Positions 12,867 to 22,199 of a DNA stretch of 64,000 nucleotides are shown here, piece by piece. Each line of letters opens with the position of its first letter. The first letter of the stretch is position 1. Origin of the DNA: Protea cynaroides. Taxonomy: Eukaryota > Streptophyta > Magnoliopsida > Proteales > Proteaceae. The notes beneath the pieces are model-generated. The model did no database searches. It saw nothing but the letters and a program-made list of their open reading frames with translations, and was not told the origin of the DNA. The translations under genes and the position numbers were made by a program. Location of the stretch: positions 12,607,774-12,671,773 of the forward strand of contig CM053276.1 in the NCBI GenBank assembly GCA_028583415.1, in the 5' to 3' direction.

Positions 12867-15800
12867 TCAAGTTCATTGAAGAGAAGTCAGCCTACCTATT
12901 TATTGCTACTACAGTATAATGCCTATCTGTTGCACGAAATGCAACTCTACTATTTTTTTGATGGAAGCTTACTTGTTAAGACTACTACACTATTGCTTCA
13001 AGATCTTCTTCAAAGGTCTTATTCAAGATTTGTTGGTTTTGGCTTCAAAAACTGTTGCTCAAGATTTTTTTTTTTTTATTGCTGCCTCTACTACTTGCAC
13101 CTGATGCGATCTCTGCTACTTGGTTCACAATGACCTACACTGTGCTACTATTGCTGCTATTGCTGCTATTGTTGCTTGGTGTTTGCTCTATTGCTAATGC
13201 TACTTCTACTTAGTTCACGGTGACCTACACTATGCTGCTGTTGTTGCTTGGTGTCTGCTCTGTTGCTGATGCTACTTGTACTTGGTTCACAGTGATATAT
13301 ACTGCGCTGTTGTTGTTGCTTGGTTCATAGTGACCTCAATTGTGCTGTTGTTGTTGCTTGGTTTACAGTAACCTATACAATGCTACTGTACTACTACTGC
13401 TGCCTGCTTCTACTGATATGTTGTTTCAAGCTGTAGTTTTTACATTTTTCCGTGCTCCAGCTTGAGGGGGGTGTTAACGTTAGCGATTTAGGGGGCCGTG
13501 GGTCCCAATATCGATGCTACATATGGTCTTGTTTCTATTAGTTATTTTCATTTATTATTTATTGTAATAGTGGATTTGTTTCCACAGTAGGTTTTATATT
13601 GTTTCCTTATTGATTATGATTCTTTTTCTTTTCTTTCTGATTTAGGAAAATTTTCTAAATCTTTATTGTCTCTATAATAATGTTGCTGATATATATAAAG
13701 GCTGTATGAGGAGGGAAGATTTACAGTCGACTCCTCCTCTCTAAGGATTGTTTCTCTTCCTCTCTTCTATTTCTTTCTTCTCCTTTTTATCTTCTTCTAC
13801 GGTTGCTGGGTTTCTGGTTTTATTTTATTTTATTTGCAACCTGTTACAGATAATGTATGTGTCGTTGACTTCTTTTACTTTCCTTAGACCAAGACCCCCT
13901 TCTTGTTTGGAAAGACAAACAGAGGCCCATCTCATTGAATTAAAGTAGAAATTAGCTTGGAGAAGAAAATATTCAAGACATGAGTTAAAATAGAACATAA
14001 AATAAAGAGAAATAAATTGACTTGTCTTATAATATAATACCTTCTAGTTCTGGTAGTTATTATGTGCAGCGAAGGGAGAAAATAGTGAAAGAAATAACAT
14101 AAAAAGAATAGGGGGAGAGTGTAAAAAAACAGGGAAAGAAGTGGATGGATTTGATAGTGTGAAAGGAGGAGAGGATGAAAAAAGGAAGTTTGGATGGGGA
14201 AGGGAGACGGAGAGACGATTGGAGAGCAAGTAGGAAGCATAGTTCAAAATTTCAATTTCGCCAGCTAGCAAAAGCAAAACATGCCTGTGCAATGGGCAAA
14301 ATGGGGGTGAAATGGTTTATGTTTTGGCAGGAATTTTTTACCGACCATTTCAGGGGTGAAATGGCCATATTTAGGGTCGAAACTTCATGGAAACCTTATT
14401 TTAGCCTCTGTATATGTGTGTTAGATTGCAAGAAAAGTCACACAAAATGGTAGTTTGGTTTTGGATCCTAGGTTGACAATATTGCTGAATCCTGCTCTAC
14501 ACATGGTTTCAAGTGTTTCTAACATATATAAAATTAGGCCCCAACCAATAAATATTAACCCTATTTTTTTCAAAATTTTGTTGCAGTAAAATCCAGCTTT
14601 TTAAACAGAAAATTAAGTCTGACATCGTGAAGTCATAGATAGGCCTCCGTTGTCTAATATATAAAAAGTTGAAAACCAATCACTAGGTGTTTAACTTTAG
14701 CCTAATTTTTGCAAAAATTCTTTTTGGAGGAAAATGTATACCTTCAAGATTGAAATTTGGCTGTGATTTGGTAACCCCCATGAGCTTACTCCAAGGAGAT
14801 GTGGAGCTGATTTGGTAAAAAACTGGCCAAAAAGTACCAATTTGGAGCTCCCAGTGTTATATAGCGAAAACAGCGAACTTCGGTCGAAATTTAGACCCAA
14901 TTCGCCGGACATGTGACCATATATCATTGGGCTGTGTCATTTCGGGGAAAACCAAAATGGGTCCGAAGTTTTAACTGAAATATGGTAAATATATTATGTC
15001 GACCATGGTTTTGTTTCGAGGGCTGGTGAAATCGAAATTTTGAAGGATGGTAGGAAGGGAAGGGTTAACCGATAACAATAAGGGAGGGCATGGTTCTAGT
15101 TCATGGTATCGGAAGGGGATTGGTCACTCTGAAAACTGAGGGATCTGTATTGGATTGGTACGGAACCAATGACTAAGTGAAACGTGGTCAATACTAAATT
15201 AAAAGATATTAAAAAATGAAGGTATTGGGTATCGTGGCCGGTACTGATACGGATCGTTGATATGGCCAATCCGATCTTGATACCTAAAACCTTGAGAGGG
15301 GGGAGAAGAAGCATTCGTGCATGCACACAATATTTAAAAAAAATCTATATATTTTTCATTCCACTAAATCAATATGGGGCCACAATCGGAAACATAAAGA
15401 CTAAAAACGAAAGTTGGATTCAACTTAAAACTCTTTGATATTTATGTCTAAAAAACAATTCTGACTTTAGAAACTAGCCTACAACCATGTTCGACCCGAG
15501 GCATGCACCTATTGACAATTAATTTAAAGTAAAATTGCAATTCTACCCCTCTATTTGAATTAAATAAAAGACTAATTATGGTCACTAATTTCCTGAGACA
15601 GCCCATTTTGGGCCCTTGTATGAACCTATAATGGAGCTGAATCTTTATTATCTGGACTGGATATTTCCTGGGTCTTTTGGGCCTGGGTTTCTGTACTGAT
15701 CATTTTTATCCTGCTAATCTAAAATCGCTGCATCAGCTTAACCCCCATCCTAAATGAATAAGAATACTAATTAAGAAATAAATCCAAAATAAGACTCCAA

Positions 15801-17370
15801 ACCTAATTAGACTTTCTGAAACAAAATTCCCATCACAGGACACTATTAGAAAGGTGGTTGTTACTTGTTACTGTGTAAATATAGTCAGAATTGCAATATC
15901 TTATTCAAAAACTTTTCAACACCAATATCATGCAAAACAAGGAAGCTTTAAGATCCAAAATTACGCCTTAAGAAAGTGAGGGAAATAACCAATTACCTGT
16001 AATTCAATGCTCTAGGATGCTCCCACATCCCCCCCCCCCCCCCTTTCTCCTCGGTCCACAGAGACAAAATGTAGGACTGGTGCCAACAGTTCATCACGGA
16101 AGAAAGGACTCACCGAGCCGGGATCACTAACTAATACTAAAATAATAGAAAAGAACTGTCTTTTCTGTATACTTTATATTTTCCCCGGTTCCGTTGCTAC
16201 CGCGGGCCTTACGCAATCGATCGCATCATATAGATATCCCTTCAACACAACATAGGTCATCGAAAGGATCTCGGACGACCCACCAAAGCACGAAAGCCAG
16301 GATCTTTCAGAAAATGGATGACCTTCCTTGACCCAAAACCTGAACCAGATTGCTACCCACTACCCTTCCTCATTGATCTGTGATTGGGTTTGAAGGCATT
16401 AGAAGATTATATCAGGGAATTTTCTTTGGAAAATATCTGTTAGAAGATATAATCACATGAAGTATAAGCAATCTGATTAGATATGAGAGATCAATTGTTT
16501 TTTATAATATGATTACATCTGGGCTTTATTTGTTACTATATTAGTAATAGCGTGTTGAGTTAATCAGGAATACTTTATTTAGAAATGAGGATGTTTACTT
16601 CTTTTTTTTTCTTTTTTTTATATTATCCAAATAAATGTTAACTTGGTTTGTGATGTGTTCTGCAGGTGGTCCCTACTGTATACACTGACATAAATGGACG
16701 CACCATCCAGTCAAATCAGGTGTGCCTAAACACATCTAATTGTCACATCCATCATACTTTTAGATCATATAACCTCTGATGCAGTAGCATGTGTATTTTT
16801 GCAGTTCTCTGTAACAGAGCATTTTAGGGGTGCAGAATTTGGCCGCCCTCCATCCCTACCTGGAGTTTTTTTTTTCTATGATCTTTCTCCGATTAAGGTG
16901 GGTCATCCTTTTCCCATGTTTGGATTAGTGATCCCTGTCTGGTTATGGTAAAGTTGGCTCTCCATCTAACTTTCAGAGTTCATAATGTATGTATCATTTA
17001 TGTGTATCAGTAATGGATCCATGAATATGTGTGGGTGGGGGCAGGGGTGTGGGTGGGTCTGGGGGAGGCAACCTTAAGTTAGGCATATGCCTGGAAGCTA
17101 AGCAAGGCACAAGGGATGGGAGGGGTCATGCCTCTCCCCTCACCTTAAGCATGCTTGCGTGTAACTTATTATTAGTACTGATTAATTTCTTTGGAAACAG
17201 CCTCTCCGCGAAGCAGGGGTAAGGGGTGAGTACATTAACCCCTCCCAGACCCTGCAGTGGTGGGAGTTGTGCATTGGATACGCCCTTTGTTAAACTCTCT
17301 TATATTCAGTGGCCATCCTTAAATATTCAGAATAAAATTCCAACTTGCATGTGAAAGTATTTGAAACGGA

Positions 17371-17404
<34 letters not shown>

Positions 17405-17702
17405 GTCTAGTATCCCTTATGGACCAACATGTGAGTTAATTAGCTTATATATGAACACCAGTTATACAACTGAACTGCTGAAGTTTCCGAGTAGAATGAT
17501 ATATGCATTAAACTGTAGAAGTATTATTTAAATTATCATTCAAAAGAAGGGAAAGATAAGATAGTGATGCAACCTCAGTTGATTTCTATATATTTGCTCA
17601 TCTTTTTCCATGTCTAATTTGATTGAATGTTGCAGGTGACTTTTAGAGAGGAACATGTATCGTTTTTACACTTTCTGACAAATGTTTGTGCTATAATTGG
17701 AG

Positions 17703-17741
<39 letters not shown>

Positions 17742-20700
17742 TCATTAGGCAATTTGCTAAAGGGAGCAAGGTTCTAAATTTCAGTTTCGGGACTGGCTGA
17801 AACCAGCCCCAAAACAAAAATATCAGTAATTTTGGCTGAAATTTCAAGAAAACGTGGGATTTTTCTGTCAGATTTCAGAACTTAGTTTCGGTGGCCAAAA
17901 AGTTGTTATTTATGCCCAATGTTTTTGTGTGATGCATTTTTTACCTTCTTCATATATCCATTGAATAATTGTCATTAAAAAAACATCCTAAGTGGATTTT
18001 TAACATCTAAACCATAGTATGTTTATGTACACTGGAACCTGAGGATTGTATTCAGAGTTAAATAGGCAGCACTTATTTATGACTATTTAGAGTTAAATAT
18101 GCAGCATTTATTTATGACTAATATCATTTAAGTAAATGTTAATTAACTTTTATATTTCATTTACTTAAGATATTATCATAAATAAGTAAACACCCCCTCC
18201 CCATTTGAATCCAATAAAAATAGTCTAAAATTCAAATTTCAAAAGGATAAAACGTCAAGATTTTCAACTTTCAAATGCTAGCTTTTTCTCTATTTTAAAA
18301 ATTCCATAAATCTTATTAAAGTAAAATATCTATAAAATCAGAAGTCTGCTAAAATAATCTTTTGTTTGTTGTCAAAAAAAATTGTACCCATTCTGATGAC
18401 TTTAAACAGCATTCGCACACTCCGAACGAGGTTTGATTGGAGCGTAATTCCTTCAATATAACTTGGATTCAAGCAATGTCAGATATGTTGGAAAGCTAAC
18501 ATAAGCAGTTTTGCAACAAATTTAAGATTGCTTGAATCAGAATTATATTGAAGGAATTACGTTCTGGTCAAACCTTGTTCGGAGTATGCGAATGCTGTTT
18601 AAAATCCGTCTGAATGGAAATAATTTTTTGGACATCAAAACAAAAGATTATTTTGGCAAGCTCTTGGTTTTAATGATGTTTTACTCTAATAAGATTTATG
18701 GAATTTTTAGATTGGATAAAAAAGCCAGCATTTGAAAGTTGAAAATCGCCTTGCATCGAAATCCAGTTCTTGTTCTTGAACTAGAAAGTTGACTTTTTAT
18801 TCTTGTAAATTTTAGACTATTTTTATTGGATTCAAATGGAGGGTGTTTGTTTATTTATAAATAATATCTTAAGTTAATGAAATATAAAAGTTAATAAACA
18901 TTTACTTAAATGATGTTAGCCATAAATAAGTGCTGCCTATTTAATTCTGAATATTAGTCATAAATAAGGTTAGAGCGTTTGGTTCAAGTTTCTGCCGAAA
19001 CTAGAGATTTCGACCAAAACCTGGTCGAAACAGTGATTTCGGGCCTAAACTTGTGACTTTTCTGTTTCGATCCTACGTTTCATTTCGTTTTGCAAAAAAC
19101 CGAAACATTTCTGCCGAAATTAAAACTATGAAAGGAGTTGTCTCTTTAAATTTATTCCACTGATTACTTCAACATGGAGAATTTCTAGTGGCTTAGGCAT
19201 GGATGTCTGTGGGAGTGTAGAATAAAACTGTCCTAGAAAGTATTTGAAACTGATGTGTCTTTTAATGTTGGAAGTGTGGATAAATCGTTCGTTTCCTCAT
19301 AGGGCTGCAAGAGGACTGGGTTTACAAACCCTAACCCTACCCTGGGTGCCTTAATGTTGGCCTAGGCCTGGCCCGACCTATTAGGGTTCAGCCTATCTGG
19401 CCCGGCCCGGCCCTGATTGACCTTTGTTAGCATAATAAAATGGTAATCGTACACTGCTTTGACTTAGTCAAAGTAGTTAATGCTAGTTTCTAGGACTTGG
19501 ATTCCTAATTAGTTAGTTTGCTTTATTAATTTCCTTTACCAATTAGGCTTGTTAATTTTCTTTTCTTATTTTGTGTTTACTTTTTCTTTAGTTTGTGACT
19601 AGGACTCTGACTTGTAGTCTCTTGGATCCCATCTAATAGTTGTTTTCTATTTTCTATAAATACAAGTTACAAGAAGAGGAGCAAGATACATCGTTTCTCT
19701 CTATCTTCTCTTCTTTTCTATTTTGTTACAACCTTGATTGGGCCGGGCCGGGCTAGGCCAGGTTGACCTTAATTGACTTGATTTATGTTGGGTTGGGGCC
19801 CTAATTTGGGTTGACCTGATTCAGGACACATCGTTTGTCTCTATCTTCTCTTATTTTTCTATTCTGTTACAACCCTGACTGGGCCGGGCCGGGCAGGGCC
19901 AGGCCAGGTTGACCTTGATTAACTTGATTCAGGTTGGATTGAGGCCCTGATTGATGACCTGAACAACAATAGAAGAATTCCATTAGATTAAATTATAGCC
20001 ATTTGATGGGAATGAAACTCAGATCTAATGAAGAATTAAGTTAAACTTCTTAACTGCTGGAATGGATCAGATTTACCTGATTTTTAATGTGGTAAAATAG
20101 ATAGTAGATGCTGCGATGTCTCAATTTCTTTTTTATTCTCAATGATCTGACTGCTTTCAAAACCATTGATCTTTCAAACATTTTCACAAATCTCTTCCCT
20201 CAATAGGAATATGAGGTCGTCATTTGGCCGAAACTTGCCATATGATACACATGGTAGGTGAACATTGACAGTCGACATAGCCTATTAAATGGTCTATAGA
20301 GGGATTTTTCTCTCATGAATAAAGTAGGACAAAGATGGAGCAATATTCATAAGTACATGAATCAGATTGAGATATAAAATATAGGAATCACATCATATGC
20401 TTTTTATTCTGCTTTCCTTTGATTTGGATTCTACAGAGTATGCCTAAGCTATCTTCTCCCGAATCAAGAAAAAACAAAGGAGGGAGAGAGGATTACAGTA
20501 TAATAGAGAAACCTAACAAAGGCTGGAGCAGCATAAGAATTCAAAGCAGCCTTGCCTGAAATCAAAACAGCAAGAACAACTACATCAAAATATCAGAAAC
20601 AATTTAACAAACGAATTAAGATCAAAACCTAAATGAATCATTTTTAATGGGTGGTTGATTTCCACTCATTGATAATCTTGTCCTGCTCATCTTATAGCCG

Positions 20701-22199
20701 GAACTTGTTGCCAGAAACTTCCATTGCTTGGCTTGATGGTGAGTGCGACTCACCGTGAGATGAGCGTCTCTGTGAGACAGAGGGAAGGAGATGAGGAGAG
20801 TTGGAGACAGAGGGAGGAGATGAGTGTCACCACGCGATTAAGGTTGAGGACCTGTGGTCTCGAGGAGAACAAGAGGGACCGAACGACAGAGGATTTACTT
20901 GTCTATGTATAGTTCCGTTCGATCTTTTAGGTCCCTACTTCACCTCGACGGTTATGTCATGATACCCTTAAAGCCTATGTGCGATGATAGACTCCTGTAA
21001 CCATGCCATATTTGCTTAGGTAGAAAGCGGCGAGAGTGACTAAGAGAGGAGAAAAGAATTAGGGATTTAGGGTTTATGATTACTTCTTTAAGATAAGGTT
21101 TAATTATATATAAAATAATAAAAAGATAAAATAATAGATATTATATAGTTAGGGTCAGGTTGGGCTGGGCTGAGCCGGGCTCAGCCCGAGGCTTCGACCC
21201 AGGCCCGGCCCAACCCTGCCAAGGTTTAATAAAACTTGGGCCCAAACATTATCTTGTCAGGGTTTAGGGGGCCGGTTTGGGTTGACAGCCAAACTTGCAG
21301 CCCTATTTCCTCAAAAGATCACTTATTTTCCCTTGTATTGGGATCCACATCCTCTCCTGTGGCAGCCAGAACTGCCGACTGATCCAACAGCTGGAGTTCA
21401 GCTGGTGCACATACCAATACATCGGTATGTGCGCTGGATGAAGTCCAGCTGTTGGATCACCTTGGCAGCTGGAACTGCCGCAGGAGAGGATTTCTATACC
21501 TTGTATTGGGCCTTTGAAGTACATAACTGGTATATAAATGGCTAGTCCATGAACTGGCCCAGATGCAACTAGGATTACTGACATACAATTTTGTGATGAA
21601 GTAAAATGTGGTTTCAGCTATACCATGCATGACTACATAGTTGTGCATTAGATTAGTGTTCTGAGTGTGTACTTGCATAGATTTGTTTGGACTTCTTGAT
21701 TGCTTGAGCTTCTGGATCTTCTGTGAGTCCCTCTAGTTCCTTTTTATTAATGCTATGAACTCTAATTCATTGCATTTTGGGAAAGGTTTTTTTTTCTTTT
21801 AATTTCTGAAGATTCATCAGCTCAGGTTTATGCATGAGGGCGGTCTTCTTACTGGAAAATGTTGATCTACTTACTGCCTATTCTGCTCTATGTTAATACT
21901 TTCAGAAACTTAGGGGAGCCCTTTCCCTCTATATACGTTTTTCCGTATTTTAAGTGAAGGAAATTCATACCCTGAGGAGGGTTGCTAGGACATGGTTTCT
22001 ACATATTTGCACCAGTCCGGCATTTTCTTCTCTACACAAAAACAGAGTATGTTTCATTAACTTTTTCTGAACATATTACAATTATCTGCATGATTGCTTT
22101 GTTGTAGGTATTTTCACAGTTTCGGGGATAGTTGACTCCTTTGTATATCATGGTCAGAAAGCAATAAAAAAGAAGATGGAAATTGGAAAATTCAGCTGA
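2575..22199 (+). CDS. ERGIC3: ERGIC3/Erv46-like COPII cargo receptor (5'-partial, 8 exons)
   Basis: Exons read from the sequence are 2575-2667, 4536-4715, 4880-4947, 5125-5176, 16666-16719, 16805-16897, 17636-17702 and 22108-22199 (stop TGA). All junctions are GT/AG and the phases agree, giving 232 residues. The family cycles between ER and Golgi and loads cargo into COPII vesicles. Visible landmarks are a Cys cluster DDDCCNSCEEV, CKREGF, EGCNIYGFLEVNKVAGNFHF, FAPGKSF and HVHDLLPFQ, the luminal block ISHRINRLSFGEYFPG, then VVPTVYTDI, SVTEHFRG and LPGVFFFYDLSPIK. A C-terminal membrane segment (FLHFLTNVCAIIGG on into the last exon) is followed by a basic tail ending KKKMEIGKFS. The N-terminal domain and first membrane segment are missing because they lie left of base 1. 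Introns of 11.5 kb (5177-16665) and 4.4 kb (17703-22107) hold most of the transposons in this half of the window. No stop or frameshift is seen, so the gene is probably functional. Confidence 0.93.
2668..4535 (+). other. Intron with homopolymer tract
   Basis: This is an ERGIC3 intron. It holds a poly-T run followed directly by a G-rich run (about 3028-3105) that generates spurious ORFs on both strands. I see no gene or recognisable element in the rest. Confidence 0.6.
5997..7529. mobile_element. Non-autonomous MULE with 9-bp TSD
   Basis: The element is bounded by inverted repeats containing TATAGACCTCCCCTGTGTAA on the left and the complement of TTACACGGGGGAGGTCTATA on the right, about 45 bp with mismatches. 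The 9-bp direct repeat TAAAATTAA flanks it (5988-5996 and 7530-7538), as expected for Mutator-like elements. No transposase is present. The interior from about 6170 to 6960 is richer in C and G than its surroundings, with CTCCGCCAGC-type runs, and may be captured gene sequence, but I do not recognise it. It lies inside the large ERGIC3 intron. Confidence 0.75.
7539..8559. other. Unassigned intronic sequence
   Basis: AT-rich intronic sequence with a local repeat (ATAGGATAAATAA.. near 7645 and 7700, each followed by GATATCGACAACTGTTAA). No gene or complete element was recognised. Confidence 0.4.
8560..9292 (-). mobile_element. LINE remnant, 3' part of the RT ORF
   Basis: Read on the minus strand, 9286 to 9101 encodes GSSWDWRLILEYRSLAINLI followed by DDGSSTIYGWIIGIPMA. 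This matches the segment of plant L1-type LINE polyproteins just before the zinc-binding reverse-transcriptase domain (W-R-I-L-x-R...I-x-DGSST..W). Around 8700-8740 the C-F-C-W-SASQDIHHVI segment looks like the zf-RVT Cys/His motif. Frames are broken and the start is missing, so this is a dead 5'-truncated copy. It ends just before the LTR element at 9348. Confidence 0.65.
9348..9708 (+). repeat. 5' LTR (3' end truncated)
   Basis: It matches 13472-13825, including the AGGGGGCCGTGGGTCCCA block, the ATATATAAAGGCTGTATGAG promoter-like block and the CT-rich end TTGCTGGGTTTCTGGT, after which similarity stops. Confidence 0.75.
10174..10520 (+). repeat. Internal direct repeat, copy A
   Basis: About 347 bp starting TAGGCGGC and ending GCATTAGGTCATT. 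It is repeated at 11928-12276 with roughly one difference per 15-20 bases. Neither copy has TG..CA ends, so these are not obviously LTRs. Confidence 0.7.
10521..11927 (-). mobile_element. LTR-retrotransposon fragment on the minus strand
   Basis: The segment lies between the two 350-bp repeats. It contains GGCTCTGATACCA (about 10804-10816), the complement of the plant primer site TGGTATCAGAGCC for initiator Met-tRNA. On the minus strand a short ORF (10537-10818) follows the primer site, as a gag start would, but no domain is recognised. The sequence right of the primer site would be the LTR, with a TATA-like TTTAAATATATG near 11665 and a (GA)n tract at 11544-11571. No second LTR copy was found. 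Confidence 0.5.
11928..12276 (+). repeat. Internal direct repeat, copy B
   Basis: Second copy of the repeat at 10174-10520. The two copies flank a retrotransposon fragment. Confidence 0.7.
12822..12864. repeat. (TA)n microsatellite
   Basis: About 21 uninterrupted TA units. It creates artificial IYIYIY reading frames on both strands. Confidence 0.95.
13110..13425. repeat. Degenerate GCT-rich minisatellite
   Basis: Four to five imperfect units built on TTGGTTCACAGTGACCTACA followed by TGTGCTGCTGTTGTTGCTTG. Unit length varies from about 55 to 100 bp. It lies just upstream of the polypurine tract and 3' LTR of the 9348-13848 element. Confidence 0.65.
13472..13848 (+). repeat. 3' LTR
   Basis: 377 bp, TG...CA ends, preceded by the polypurine tract and followed by the target duplication GATAA. 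Confidence 0.75.
14237..15047. mobile_element. TIR element with ~50-bp inverted ends
   Basis: The left end (GTTCAAAATTTCAATTTCG) and the right end (CGAAATTTTGAAGGATGG) are inverted copies over about 45-50 bp, including CCAGC / GCTGG. No coding potential is seen. The ends resemble those of the palindromic element at 17769-19130, so both may belong to one loose superfamily. Confidence 0.5.
15085..15297. mobile_element. Small MITE, GGTATCGG/CTTGATACC type
   Basis: A ~210-bp unit. The left end GGTTCTAGTTCATGGTATCGG and the right end CCGATCTTGATACC with AAAACCTTG are imperfect inverted repeats. Inside are GGTACGG and CCGGTACTGATACGGATCG motifs. No coding sequence. Confidence 0.4.
16045..16318. 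other. Nuclear insertion of plastid DNA (NUPT)
   Basis: From memory of plastomes, this stretch (CTCGGTCCACAGAGAC ... GAGCCGGGATCACTAACTAA ... CCGGTTCCGTTGCTACCGCG ... TCATCGAAAGGATCTCGG ... AAAGCCAGGATCTTTCAG) is the non-coding inverted-repeat region near ycf2/ycf15. Its base composition differs sharply from the AT-rich flanks. A C14 run lies at its left edge. No intact gene is included. It sits in the ERGIC3 intron about 350 bp upstream of the exon at 16666. Confidence 0.75.
17185..17290 (+). mobile_element. Au-type SINE 3' region
   Basis: CCTCTCCGCGAAGCAGGGGT, then AAGG..GAGTACATTA, CCCTCCCAGACCCTGCAGTG and GGGAGTTGTGCATTGGATAC followed by GCCCTTT match the conserved tail of plant Au SINEs. 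The 5' portion (about 17030-17180) is diverged or unrelated. It is intronic. Confidence 0.65.
17704..17738. repeat. (CT)n microsatellite at an intron start
   Basis: About 17 CT units beginning just after the GT donor of the ERGIC3 exon that ends at 17702. Confidence 0.95.
17769..19130. mobile_element. Long foldback element, ~0.9-kb palindrome (copy 1)
   Basis: Bases about 18047-18500 are the inverted complement of about 18510-18962. For example, TTAAATAGGCAGCACTTATT on the left pairs with AATAAGTGCTGCCTATTTAA on the right, and the pairing continues through AACTTTCAAATGCT/AGCATTTGAAAGTT to GGAGCGTAATTCCTTCAATAT near the centre. The outer ends (GTTCTAAATTTCAGTTTCGG; CCGAAATTAAAACTATG) are also loosely inverted. 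A more diverged copy is at 37195-38070. No coding sequence; a transcript would fold into one very long hairpin. Confidence 0.75.
19425..19730 (+). mobile_element. Solo LTR nested in the hAT element, TSD ACCTT
   Basis: 306 bp from TGTTAGCATAA to TTTTGTTACA, flanked by the exact 5-bp repeat ACCTT (19420-19424 and 19731-19735). A TATA box TATAAATA lies at 19655-19662. No second LTR or internal region is nearby, so this is a solo LTR left by recombination. Confidence 0.85.
19688..19965 (+). repeat. 140-bp tandem duplication
   Basis: Unit 19688-19827 (ACATCGTTTCTCTCTATCTT onward through GGGCCGGGCCGGGC) is repeated from 19828. The unit spans the last ~43 bp of the solo LTR plus hAT sequence, so the duplication came after the LTR insertion. 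Confidence 0.75.
21341..21500. mobile_element. Hairpin MITE H1 (GGATCC/TCCTCTCC family)
   Basis: The ends GGATCCACATCCTCTCCTG and CAGGAGAGGATTTCTATACC are inverted, and the two ~75-bp arms pair almost throughout around an ATCGGTAT-type centre. The exact 8-bp repeat TTGTATTG flanks it (21333-21340 and 21501-21508). Related hairpins are at 31607, 56440 and 58068-58605. Confidence 0.75.

Larger units (their letters stand above)
9348..13848 (+). mobile_element. Non-coding LTR retrotransposon, TSD GATAA
   Basis: Direct repeats start with TGTTAGCGTTAGCG (9348) and TGTTAACGTTAGCG (13472). A polypurine tract GAGGGGGG (13464-13471) sits immediately before the second. The element ends CTGTTACA (13848), and the 5-bp repeat GATAA flanks it exactly (9343-9347 and 13849-13853). 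The 5' LTR copy can be followed only to about 9708. Its last ~30 bp and any primer site have been lost or replaced. No gag or pol was recognised. The interior holds a minus-oriented LTR-like insertion and a GCT-rich tandem repeat. It lies in the large ERGIC3 intron. Confidence 0.75.
19300..21305. mobile_element. Non-autonomous hAT element, 8-bp TSD
   Basis: Perfect 12-bp terminal inverted repeats TAGGGCTGCAAG (19300-19311) and CTTGCAGCCCTA (21294-21305) are flanked by the exact 8-bp duplication TTTCCTCA (19292-19299 and 21306-21313). Both ends carry GGCCCGGCCC-rich subterminal blocks typical of this plant hAT MITE class. No transposase is present. A solo LTR (19425-19730) and a 140-bp tandem duplication lie inside. 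It is in the last ERGIC3 intron. Confidence 0.85.

Noticed and set aside
12610..12879. Frames ending in IYIYIYIY
   Set aside because: Artefacts of the (TA)n microsatellite; the same holds for 40164-40376.
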